Below, one piece after another: positions 1 through 8,046 of a stretch of 64,000 bases of DNA. The stretch is from Halomonas huangheensis (GTDB taxonomy: Bacteria > Pseudomonadota > Gammaproteobacteria > Pseudomonadales > Halomonadaceae), in assembly GCF_001431725.1 (NCBI RefSeq), contig NZ_CP013106.1:4278001-4342000 (forward strand), written 5' to 3'. How positions within the stretch are numbered: the first letter of the stretch is position 1; each line of letters starts with the position of its first letter. The translations under genes and the position numbers were made by a program. The notes under the pieces were generated by a model. That model did no database searches. It worked only from the letters and a program-made list of their open reading frames with translations, and was not told the origin of the DNA.

Positions 1-10
1 CCAGTTGTGG

Positions 11-1327
11 CTAGTCTTCAATCACCGGTTCGCTGGTGATGCGATCTTCAGGTAACTCACTACGGACCTCGGATACTTGATCCGCGGCAACCGTGCTGCC
101 GTGGTTCCCCCAGGCACTGCGCACAAAGGTTGCCAGCTCAGCGGCTTCGTCATCCGAGAGACGCCAGCCGAAATCAGGCATCGCCAACTCCTCGGGTTTG
201 TTCGGCGTCGATGGAAGGCGAGCACCGGCAAGTATCACGTGGATCAGACCGGTGGGGTCTTCGGCATTGACCAGGCTGTTGTCGACCAGCGAGGGAAAGA
301 CCTGTGGAGCGCCGCGACCATTGGCAAGATGACAGGCATTGCAGTTGTCCAGATACAGCCGGGCTCCCAGGTCATCACCGAGCTCGGCAGAGGTCAACAG
401 GGCTTCGGTATCCTCGGGGCTCGATGCAGACTGCCGATCCTCATCGGCCTCGCGAGGCAACGCCTGGAGGTAAGCGGCAATGGACAGCAGGTCGTCCTCG
501 TTGAGGTGTGACGTACTGTGGGCAATCACCGAGGACATCTCTCCGACCACCGCATTGTGGTCGTTACGTCCTGTCGCCAGATAATCGACGATGTCCTGCT
601 CACTCCAGCTCTGCAGACCATGCCCACCTTCACCGCCAGCGCGGATGTTCGGCGCAAGCCAGCCACCGAGCACCTCACCGCTGAGGTAATCGCCCTCACT
701 GCTGTCCAGTGCCTTCTCCTGGAACAGCAGGCCACGCGGCGTATGGCAGCTACCACAGTGCGCCAACCCCTGGACCAGATAGGCACCGCGATTGGCGGCA
801 TCACTCTGCTCGGGGTCGGGCTGGAACAGCTCACCATCGGCAAACATCCAGTTCCAGGCCGTGATACCCCAGCGCTGATTGTAGGGGAAGCCGACATCAT
901 TCTCGGGCGGTTGACTATCGTCCGCTTCCACGCCCTCCATGAAGTATGCGTAGAGAGCGTCGATGTCCTCGTCGGTGACATTGGCATAGGACGGATAGGG
1001 CATTGCCGGATACAGTTTGGCCCCATCGGCGCGAATACCTTCACGCAGCGCGCTGGCAAAGTCATCACGCGAATAGGCACCAATACCGTGCTTCAGATCC
1101 GGAGTTATATTGGTCGAATAGATCACACCGAGCGGACTCTCGAGGGGTAAACCACCAGCAAAGTCCTTGCCGCCGGGGGCGGTATGACAAGCCACACAGT
1201 CCCCAGCGCGGGCCAGGTACTCACCACGAGCCAGTTGGGCGTCATCCGCGGCTGCCATGCTGTTGGCGCTGAACAACATCGTGCCGCATGCGGCAAGGGT
1301 GATCAGTTGATTTCGATAGATCATCAT
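11..1327 (-). CDS. Triheme cytochrome c subunit of a membrane-bound gluconate/alcohol-type dehydrogenase
   Basis: A 438-residue exported cytochrome c that would pass electrons from the neighbouring FAD subunit to the quinone pool or terminal oxidases in the periplasm. Three CxxCH heme motifs are visible (CVACH at residues 44-48, CGSCH in the middle, CNACH in the C-terminal third), the usual triheme layout of the cytochrome subunit of gluconate 2-dehydrogenase and related enzymes. A signal peptide covers the first ~26 residues (MMIYRNQ...SMAAADD). The start at 1327 is chosen over a longer frame that would overlap the upstream gene, because GAGGAG lies 4-9 nt before it. It is the last gene of a three-gene leftward operon and starts 8 nt after the GMC subunit ends. 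The substrate cannot be read from this subunit. Confidence 0.88.
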   Translation of the reverse strand: MMIYRNQLITLAACGTMLFSANSMAAADDAQLARGEYLARAGDCVACHTAPGGKDFAGGLPLESPLGVIYSTNITPDLKHGIGAYSRDDFASALREGIRADGAKLYPAMPYPSYANVTDEDIDALYAYFMEGVEADDSQPPENDVGFPYNQRWGITAWNWMFADGELFQPDPEQSDAANRGAYLVQGLAHCGSCHTPRGLLFQEKALDSSEGDYLSGEVLGGWLAPNIRAGGEGGHGLQSWSEQDIVDYLATGRNDHNAVVGEMSSVIAHSTSHLNEDDLLSIAAYLQALPREADEDRQSASSPEDTEALLTSAELGDDLGARLYLDNCNACHLANGRGAPQVFPSLVDNSLVNAEDPTGLIHVILAGARLPSTPNKPEELAMPDFGWRLSDDEAAELATFVRSAWGNHGSTVAADQVSEVRSELPEDRITSEPVIED

Positions 1328-1335
1328 CGCGCTCC

Positions 1336-3108
1336 TCAAGCTTGAACCAACGGGCCGGGGTTCGGCAGATATTGCTCGCGTATCGCCTTGGCAGCCCAAT
1401 AGGTCAGGGCTCCAACCAATCCGGTCGGGTTGTACTGAAGGTTCTGAGGAAACGCACTGGCACCCATGACAAAGACATTGTCGACGTCCCAGCTCTGCAG
1501 GTAGCGATTCAGCGCACTGGAGGATGGGTCGGTCCCCATGATGGCACCACCAACATTGTGAGTGGTCTGGTAGGGACGGACGTCGTATTGCGAGTCGAAA
1601 TCCTTGAACGACAGTCGGTAATCGTCCGGCCCCAGCGCCTTGGTCAGGGTCTCGATCTTCTGCTTCATGAACTGGGTCATGCGCACGTCATTGTCCTTCC
1701 AGTTGAAGGTCATGCGCATCAGGGGCCGGCCATGAGGGTCGGTATAGGTCGGGTCCAGATCCAGGTAACAGTCGCGATAGGACATGTTGCTGCCATGCGA
1801 GCCGATCGACATCGCATGGCCATAATTGTCCTGCACCGCCTGCTTCCAGCCAGCGCCCCAACCGGGAGCACCACTCGGCAGCGGCATATTGCGGATTGGC
1901 TGACCATTGGTCATCGCGGCACTGAGATAGGAACCACCGATGAAGCCCTGCTGGCCGAAGTCGATCTGCTCGACGCCATAGTCATTCACGGTGGTGGCAT
2001 TGGCGCCAGCACCGATGAAGGGGTTGAACTCCTTGTCGCGGAAGAACAAGGTCGCACCACCGTTCATCTGATAGGCATAGTTCTTGCCGACAACCCCTGT
2101 ACCGCTGATGGGGTCATAGGGTTTGCCGATGCCGGAGAGCAGCATCAGATGGACGTTGTGCAACCCATAGGCGCCAAGGACAACCAGATCGGCAGGCTGA
2201 AAGACCTCTTCACCATTCTCATCGACGTAAGTCACGCCAGTGGCACGCTTGCCATCACTGTCGAGATTGACCTTGAGAACCTCGCAGTTGGCACGATAGG
2301 AAAAGTTGCTGCGCTGCTTGAGCGCACCCAGCACACAGGTCTGCGGCGACGATTTGGAATAGTTGATGCAACCGAAACGCTCGCAGAAGCCACAGAAGTT
2401 ACAGGGACCCAACTGCATGCCATAAGGGTTGGTATAGGCCTCTGAGGCATTGGCCGCCGGCAGCGGGAAGGGATGAAGTCCCTGATCACGTGCCACGTCG
2501 GCAAACAGCACATCATTGTAGGTGCGTGCCAACGGTGGCATTGGATATTCACTGGAGCGCCAGCCTTCAAAGGGGTTGCCGCCCTCCTGAATTTCGCCAT
2601 TGATATTCCCGGCCTTGCCGGCAAGCCCGAGCACCTTTTCGAAGAAATCGAAATGTGGCTCGAGTTCGTCATAGCTGACACCGAAGTCCTGAATGGTCAT
2701 CTCTTCAGGAATGATGTCGCTACCGAAGCTCTCCTCCACATAGCTTTTCAGGCGCAGTTCCTGGGGCTGGGGACGCCAGGTGTGGCCATTCCAGTGGGTA
2801 CCCGCACCACCGACCCCATTGCCGGGCAGAAACGAGCCAAGGCTGCGATACGGAAGAGCCGTATCATTGACACCATGGCGCACGGTCAAGGTGCTTTGCG
2901 CAGGGCGCTGCATCATCTTGTAGCGCACAGCATAGGTCAGTTCATCCGCCATCTTCGGGTAGGCAAAATCCGGGACGGTGTCCTGATCCTTGCCGCGCTC
3001 CAGTGCCAGAACATTGAGCCCGGCATCGGTCAGTTCCATACCCATGATGGAATTGGTCCAGCCCAGTCCCACCAGCACTGCATCAACGTGTGGATTCTTC
3101 CTTGCCAT
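1336..3108 (-). CDS. GMC-family FAD dehydrogenase subunit (gluconate/sorbitol dehydrogenase type)
   Basis: A 590-residue flavoprotein, the catalytic subunit of the three-part dehydrogenase. The N-terminus carries a dinucleotide-binding fold (VGLGWTNSIMG...ALERG). Around residue 240 there is a cysteine cluster (CNFCGFCERFGC) like the one that holds an Fe-S centre in FAD-dependent glucose/gluconate dehydrogenases. The C-terminus has the GMC signature with the expected active-site His (TTHNVGG) and Asn (NPTGL). It has no signal peptide of its own. By analogy with the family it is carried to the periplasm with the Tat-type small subunit encoded 3 nt upstream (3112-3822). Length matches the family. 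Gluconate, 2-keto-gluconate, sorbitol or another polyol are all possible substrates. Confidence 0.88.
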   Translation of the reverse strand: MARKNPHVDAVLVGLGWTNSIMGMELTDAGLNVLALERGKDQDTVPDFAYPKMADELTYAVRYKMMQRPAQSTLTVRHGVNDTALPYRSLGSFLPGNGVGGAGTHWNGHTWRPQPQELRLKSYVEESFGSDIIPEEMTIQDFGVSYDELEPHFDFFEKVLGLAGKAGNINGEIQEGGNPFEGWRSSEYPMPPLARTYNDVLFADVARDQGLHPFPLPAANASEAYTNPYGMQLGPCNFCGFCERFGCINYSKSSPQTCVLGALKQRSNFSYRANCEVLKVNLDSDGKRATGVTYVDENGEEVFQPADLVVLGAYGLHNVHLMLLSGIGKPYDPISGTGVVGKNYAYQMNGGATLFFRDKEFNPFIGAGANATTVNDYGVEQIDFGQQGFIGGSYLSAAMTNGQPIRNMPLPSGAPGWGAGWKQAVQDNYGHAMSIGSHGSNMSYRDCYLDLDPTYTDPHGRPLMRMTFNWKDNDVRMTQFMKQKIETLTKALGPDDYRLSFKDFDSQYDVRPYQTTHNVGGAIMGTDPSSSALNRYLQSWDVDNVFVMGASAFPQNLQYNPTGLVGALTYWAAKAIREQYLPNPGPLVQA

Positions 3109-3111
3109 GAT

Positions 3112-3822
3112 TTATCCTCGCTCCCCGGTAAGGCTGACCGGACCGAGCGGATAAGCCTTGTTGTGTTGGTCGACCCATTCCAGATAGGACGCGCGCGCAC
3201 CGGGAAAACCGATGAACTTCCAGGCCGCCATATGCTTGTTACCGCCGTGGATGGGATCAGCAAAATACCCTTCTCTGGTGTTCTGCAGCAGAAAGGAAAA
3301 GAACTGCCGGGAGGACACATCGTCGAACTGGATGTCGCCTTTCTCGAGAAGGCTCAGCACCTGATCGCGAGTCTCTTCATCCAGAGCAGCAAAGTCGGCA
3401 TCGTGTTGCTGCTGGCACCATGCACGTGTCGCAGCAATACCTCGACGATAGACGTCACGTGGCAGCAGCGATGACTGGTAACCGAACAGCGGCGAGGCAT
3501 GCTCATCGAAAGGGCCTTGCATGTACCAGTCAGCGGCATGGCCGAATTTTCCTTCCATCTGGCGATCAATGAACACCGGCACATTGGTTTCCAGTGCACC
3601 AGGCCCCTCTCCTTCTGAGGGAATCAAGCGATCGCAGGCGGCGAGAATGAAATGCCATTCATCGTCATCAAAGAAGACAGGTTGATAGTCACTCAGGTTG
3701 ACGGGAGGCTCGCTCGCCGCCGCAGTAAGTGACACACCACTACCAACACTCACCGCAGGAATCATCATCAGTGAACCCTTGATGAAGCTCCGGCGGGATT
3801 CACTCGGGGGCGCGGATTTCAT
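3112..3822 (-). CDS. Gluconate 2-dehydrogenase subunit 3 family protein (Tat-type signal)
   Basis: The small (236-residue) subunit of the dehydrogenase complex and first gene of the operon. Its N-terminus has a Tat-like motif (SRRSFIKG) followed by a hydrophobic stretch, which fits the family's role of escorting the folded FAD subunit across the membrane. The rest (DDDEWHFILAACDRLIPS...) matches the gluconate_2-dh3 pattern. I place the start at 3822 because GAGG lies 8 nt before this ATG; an in-frame ATG 6 nt further upstream is too close to the same ribosome site. The order small-large-cytochrome with 3 and 8 nt gaps implies one transcript. Confidence 0.85.
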   Translation of the reverse strand: MKSAPPSESRRSFIKGSLMMIPAVSVGSGVSLTAAASEPPVNLSDYQPVFFDDDEWHFILAACDRLIPSEGEGPGALETNVPVFIDRQMEGKFGHAADWYMQGPFDEHASPLFGYQSSLLPRDVYRRGIAATRAWCQQQHDADFAALDEETRDQVLSLLEKGDIQFDDVSSRQFFSFLLQNTREGYFADPIHGGNKHMAAWKFIGFPGARASYLEWVDQHNKAYPLGPVSLTGERG

Positions 3823-4450
3823 GAGCATTTCCTCAGTGCTTGCCAGCCAGGCGTGACCGTTCCGGTATGGAGATTCCATACCGGGTCGGGCTTCAGCTTG
3901 CTGGTACCGGTCCTTTAATCATTATCGTGGCAACCTGAACATGGCCGTAGCAGCCGCCAGGAGAGCCAGCTTTAATTTTCCGCATCAGCCAGAAACATTT
4001 CCTGAACCTGACACATGCAAACTTAGTAAACAGGCTAACTATCCGCCATGTCCAGGTGCAATCGACCTGATGACGGATATCCTGAATAGATCAAGACCTA
4101 GTAGCGGATAGTGGCGCTGCCATTGATTAATAATACGAAATATTATCGTTCATTCTCAGGCAGCCACGAGTTGGAAGAGACTAGCACGATGCGATTTGAT
4201 GGTACCTTCCAGGCACTTCATCAAGCCCCCGATTCCGCGTAGGAAATATCCGCTAATCATCCACATGGAAGGAGTCTCATTGCCTGTCTGGTTCAGAGAC
4301 GGCGGCCGTTGTACTGGTACAACACCGGTATAAGCTCGCCTTGCGCATCAGGGCATCGGCAAGCTATCGACTTGACCTGTGGCTGTCATTCAGGAGTTAC
4401 TCCAATATCACCAGACTGTCTGATAACAGACATAGGTGTGCTAGACCGTT
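3823..4450. other. Intergenic region upstream of the dehydrogenase operon
   Basis: About 630 bases without a convincing gene between the leftward dehydrogenase operon and the rightward hydrolase. It must hold the promoters of both. Parts are AT-rich (around 4120-4150). I see no RNA gene or mobile element. Confidence 0.5.
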
Positions 4451-4557
4451 CTGTACAATTCAGTTGTACAATTCAGCAGCACAGTCCAGCAGTACAACTC
4501 AGGCATTCACAATAAATAGCCCCGTGGTCGATATAAAGACGGTCGGTATAAAGACGG
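4451..4557. repeat. Short tandem repeats upstream of the hydrolase gene (possible operator)
   Basis: TGTACAATTCAG occurs at 4452-4463 and again at 4465-4476 (period 13), and a looser copy AGTACAACTCAG is at 4491-4502. The core includes the palindrome TTGTACAA. A second tandem pair, TATAAAGACGG, occurs at 4532-4542 and 4547-4557 (period 15). Both lie just upstream of the hydrolase start at 4619 and could bind a regulator; that role is inference. Confidence 0.4.
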
Positions 4558-4618
4558 ACTGTCGGTCGAAGGGCCCACTCCTTGTGTGCCGAAACCCAAA
4601 AAGACAAGAGGACGTACA

Positions 4619-5635
4619 ATGAAACCTTTTCTTACCCACAATCACACAAAACACACTCCCTCGGTGCTGTTCAAACTTGCCCTGGCTGGCGCAATTGCCC
4701 TTGCTGCTATCTCGACAGCTCAGGCTCAGTCTTCGCTTCCCGATGATGGTTTTGTCGATGTACCGGGGGGCCGAGTTGCCTTTCGCACCTTCGGCGAAGG
4801 AGACGGCACACCATTGCTGCTTATCCACGGCGGCCCCGGCGGCACCAGCTGCATGTACCCGTCCACATTGCAGGGTATCGCCGAAGACCGCCCTGTAATC
4901 GTCTACGATCAGTTGGGCTCGGGGAACTCGGATCGCATGGCGGATATGCAGCGCGATGCCGTTGTGCCGCGCTTTGTCGAGGAGGTCAAGGCCATCCGAG
5001 AGGAGCTTGGCCTCGATGAGATTCACCTTGCCGGTCATTCCTGGGGTGGCGCAGTTGCCATGGAATACCTGCTGACTGCGGATCCTGTGGGCGTTCAATC
5101 CGTGACCTTCATCGGTCCCCTTATTGGTACCGAGCGTTGGCTGGAAGATGCCAATTCGCTGATCTCTCGTTTACCCGAAACCGACCAGCAGGCCGTTCAC
5201 GCGGCGATTGAAAGCGGTGATTATTCGACCGAAGAATTTCAGGCCGCCAATGATGTGTTCATGGGAGAATTCCTGTCACGAGGCCCAATCATCCGTAATG
5301 AACTTCCCGAATGTGCCAATAGCCCAGGCGGCAATGGCGAGCTCTACGAATATATGTGGGGGCCCTCAGAGTTCGTCTCGACCGGGACCCTGCGCGATTT
5401 TGACCGTACCGGGCAGCTATCCGAGATCGATATCCCCACGCTATTCATTGCCGGGGAGTATGACGAAGCACGACCGGAAACCATGAAAGAGTTCCAGGCC
5501 CAGGTCGAAGGGTCAGAGGTGGAAATCGTGGCTGATGCAGGACACCTGGTGAACGTCGATCAGCCCGAGGCTTTCAACGCCGCCGTTGCCGAATTTCTGG
5601 CCTCGGTGGATGCTGAGGATTCCAACGCAGAGTAA
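4619..5635 (+). CDS. Exported alpha/beta hydrolase (proline iminopeptidase-like)
   Basis: A 338-residue alpha/beta hydrolase with an N-terminal signal peptide (hydrophobic run around residues 18-34 ending AQAQS), so probably periplasmic. The oxyanion region is HGGPGG, the nucleophile elbow is GHSWGG (Ser), and the acid and His are in AGEYDEARP and DAGHLVNVD, all in family order. HGGPGG with GHSWGG is typical of the proline iminopeptidase group (peptidase S33), but many members have other substrates. The start at 4619 follows AGAGGA with an 8 nt gap; the longer frame has no ribosome site. It stands alone, preceded by repeated sequence motifs that may be operators. Confidence 0.8.
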   Translation: MKPFLTHNHTKHTPSVLFKLALAGAIALAAISTAQAQSSLPDDGFVDVPGGRVAFRTFGEGDGTPLLLIHGGPGGTSCMYPSTLQGIAEDRPVIVYDQLGSGNSDRMADMQRDAVVPRFVEEVKAIREELGLDEIHLAGHSWGGAVAMEYLLTADPVGVQSVTFIGPLIGTERWLEDANSLISRLPETDQQAVHAAIESGDYSTEEFQAANDVFMGEFLSRGPIIRNELPECANSPGGNGELYEYMWGPSEFVSTGTLRDFDRTGQLSEIDIPTLFIAGEYDEARPETMKEFQAQVEGSEVEIVADAGHLVNVDQPEAFNAAVAEFLASVDAEDSNAE

Positions 5636-5677
5636 CGGTGTCTGCTCACCTCAACATGAACCCGACCCACAACATGA

Positions 5678-5698
5678 GCCCGGCCCTATTTGCCGGGC
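5678..5698. terminator. GC hairpin between convergent genes
   Basis: GCCCGGC and GCCGGGC pair around a 7 nt loop between the hydrolase and the convergent MetF-like gene, overlapping the latter's stop codon. There is no clear T run, so it is only a weak terminator candidate. Confidence 0.35.
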
Positions 5699-6576
5699 AC
5701 GCTCTCTGCCTCTGGGGATGCTGTACGTTGCCGGCCTTCCAGCTTTTCCAGCCAGGTGCGGGTGTCGGCCACTTGATTGAAGGTGTAGACATGCAAACCG
5801 GCAAAGCCACTGTCGGAAGCACCCAATACCGCCCCCAACTCATCAACCAGGGCGTCGGGCCGATAGGCGGAGGGGCCGAACAAGCGGCTCATTCGCCCCG
5901 ATTGGCGTCGCAATGATTTCACTGAAGACCCGATTCCCAGGCGGAGAGCAATACCCAGCAGGCGCTTGCGCTCGATCACGCCGGGTATCCCGGCATATAC
6001 CGGCAGCCGCAGACCGAGGCGCGTCTGCCGGTCGCGCCAGTCCAGCAGTGGTCGCGCCTCGAAGCACAGTTGAGTGACGGCATAGTCGGCGAATGTGGCC
6101 TTGGCCTCGAGGTCATGCTGCAAGCAGGGTGGCTCGATATGATGATGGCCTTCGGGATACGCGGGCACACCAATGCGCACAGGACGCAAGGCCAGTCTGG
6201 CCATGTCCTCCAACAGCGCCAGCCCATGGGGATAATCTCCTACCGCTCGCGGTACATCACCGCCCACCACGAAAACATCCTCGATACCCAGCATCGCCAC
6301 ATGTTGGAGTAGACGCTGCAGATGATCATGGTTGCGCACCAGACGCGCGGCGAGATGTGGCACCACTCGGAATCCCGACCCAACAAGCCACTCGGCAGCT
6401 TCCAGGGTCCGCTCAAGACCGTGACGCGGCGAGCAGGTCACCGTCACCACGGCACCCTCGGGTAGCTCACGGGCCGCCTCCCGCAGGCCGGAAATCGGCA
6501 ACAACTCGAAGCGGATCGCCAGCCGAGTGGAAGACTCGAGGGCAGCTGCCAGAGCGGCACGATTGATGTCATTCAT
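5686..6576 (-). CDS. Methylenetetrahydrofolate reductase-like protein
   Basis: A 296-residue protein of the MetF/MTHFR family, a flavin TIM-barrel enzyme that interconverts 5-methyl-THF and 5,10-methylene-THF in the cytoplasm. Visible family traits are FELLP near residue 24, VTVTCSPRHG, VPHLAARLV, VFVVGGD and VPAYPEGH. It follows the aminomethyltransferase gene by 15 nt on the same strand, with GGAGG before its ATG. This pairing suggests it handles methyl-THF made by that enzyme, possibly in the oxidative direction, rather than serving methionine synthesis. It is divergent from canonical MetF, so the exact reaction is inferred. Confidence 0.75.
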   Translation of the reverse strand: MNDINRAALAAALESSTRLAIRFELLPISGLREAARELPEGAVVTVTCSPRHGLERTLEAAEWLVGSGFRVVPHLAARLVRNHDHLQRLLQHVAMLGIEDVFVVGGDVPRAVGDYPHGLALLEDMARLALRPVRIGVPAYPEGHHHIEPPCLQHDLEAKATFADYAVTQLCFEARPLLDWRDRQTRLGLRLPVYAGIPGVIERKRLLGIALRLGIGSSVKSLRRQSGRMSRLFGPSAYRPDALVDELGAVLGASDSGFAGLHVYTFNQVADTRTWLEKLEGRQRTASPEAESVPGK

Positions 6577-6591
6577 GTCGCCTCCACCGGC

Positions 6592-7788
6592 TCAGGCCTT
6601 GGGGATGTCCTTGCTCGGGTCGTGGAAGGGTTTGGCCACCACCACCGCATCCTGCGGACCGGTATTGGCCTCGACGCGCAACGGCGTACCCAGCTCGGCA
6701 TATTCCACCGGCACCATGGCATAGCCGATGTTGCGCTCCTGACGCGGTGACCGGGTCGCCGACGTAACCTGACCGATGCGTTTGCCATCAGGGGTCAATA
6801 CCGCAAAGACATCGATCATCGAGCCGTCGGTAAAGTAGCCGACACTGGGACCATCGATCTCCACCCCAACCAGTTTGCGGGATACCCCCTCGGCCTTGAT
6901 CTTCTCGAGGGCGCTGCGGCCGATGAAGTCATCATCACCGCGCAGGTCGACCATCCAGTCGTAGCCCATACCTACCTCGAAGGGATTGGTGTCGTACCAG
7001 ATGTCACAACCGAAGGCGAGGATACCGCCTTCAATGCGACGGATATGGCAAGGGCCGATCACCTGCATACTGTGAGGACGCCCGGCCTCGAAGACCCGCT
7101 GCCAGAGTGCCTCTCCGTGAAGGCTGGCGTCGCGCAGATAGATCTCATAGCCGATTTCGCCGGAATAGCCGGTGCGCGAGATCACCACCGACATACCATC
7201 CAACTCAGACTCCATCAGGTGATAGTAGGGCATCGCCAGCACTGCCTCACCGAACAGGTCGACCATCACCGCCTTGGCTGCGGGTCCCTGTACCTGAACC
7301 GGCGCCACATCCACTTCCTGGATGGTGACATCGAGACCGGAATGCAGAGCCAGGCCACGGCACCACAGCAGGATGTCGCTATCGGCCAGCGACAACCAGA
7401 AGCGGTTCTCCTCGATACGCAACAACACTGGGTCATTGAGAATGCCACCGTCAGGACCAGTCACGAACACGTACTTGCACTGCCCCACCTGGCATTGGCG
7501 CATATCGCGGGGCACCAGCCGCTGGGTGAAGGTGAAGGCATCGGGGCCACTGATCTCGATCTGGCGCTCCACCCCTACATCCCACAACGTCACGCCCTGT
7601 ACCAGAGCCCAGTATTCGTCCACCGGATCGGTGTAGAGACGCGGATGGTAATGATGGTTGTAGACGCTGTACTTGCGTACTCCATGGCGTCGTGACGCAT
7701 AGAAGAACGGCGACTTGCGGATGCGTGGATACAGCAGGATTTCCGGTGCCGCTGGAGGGCGCTGGATATCTTCGATGGCAGGGTTCAT
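6592..7788 (-). CDS. THF-dependent aminomethyltransferase/demethylase (GcvT family, DmdA-like)
   Basis: A 398-residue protein of the glycine-cleavage T-protein superfamily. It has the T-protein fold signatures GVTLWDVGVERQIEISGPDA (about residue 65), RTGYSGEIGYEIY and the C-terminal SATRSPRQERNIGYAMVP. Relatives with this extended N-terminus move a methyl group from a methylated osmolyte or aromatic to THF (DmdA demethylates DMSP); others act with amine dehydrogenases. It lies directly upstream of a MetF-like gene and divergent from a dimethylglycine-dehydrogenase-like gene, so a role in C1 removal from a methylated compound is likely. The start at 7788 follows GGAGGAG; a longer frame to 7974 lacks a ribosome site. 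The actual substrate is unknown. Confidence 0.75.
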   Translation of the reverse strand: MNPAIEDIQRPPAAPEILLYPRIRKSPFFYASRRHGVRKYSVYNHHYHPRLYTDPVDEYWALVQGVTLWDVGVERQIEISGPDAFTFTQRLVPRDMRQCQVGQCKYVFVTGPDGGILNDPVLLRIEENRFWLSLADSDILLWCRGLALHSGLDVTIQEVDVAPVQVQGPAAKAVMVDLFGEAVLAMPYYHLMESELDGMSVVISRTGYSGEIGYEIYLRDASLHGEALWQRVFEAGRPHSMQVIGPCHIRRIEGGILAFGCDIWYDTNPFEVGMGYDWMVDLRGDDDFIGRSALEKIKAEGVSRKLVGVEIDGPSVGYFTDGSMIDVFAVLTPDGKRIGQVTSATRSPRQERNIGYAMVPVEYAELGTPLRVEANTGPQDAVVVAKPFHDPSKDIPKA

Positions 7789-7879
7789 GACCGACTCCTC
7801 CACTATCTCGATGCCGGGGAGCAGCCTCCATCGGCCACTCTTGATTTCGACACTAGACCGGCCTGTCGCAGTGCATCTC

Positions 7880-7910
7880 GCTGTGGGCGTCGAGCTTTTT
7901 GCTGTGGGCG
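7880..7910. promoter_or_regulatory. Direct repeat in divergent promoter region (possible AraC-type site)
   Basis: GCTGTGGGCG occurs at 7880-7889 and again at 7901-7910, a 21 bp period or two helical turns. It lies in the 258 bp gap between the two divergent demethylase genes. AraC-family regulators usually bind direct repeats with this spacing and one is encoded at 10623-11687. Binding is inferred. Confidence 0.4.
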
Positions 7911-8046
7911 ACAGCCTCCTGACTGCCTGTCGTCGCGAGGTAAGGGAGCGTCGCCGCAAGATAGCGTGTTCCACTCCCCCTGCCCTATTCTGCGGTAATA
8001 GGAAGACCGGCCTGCGGAAAGAAGATCAGCTCCCGGGAGGATGACC

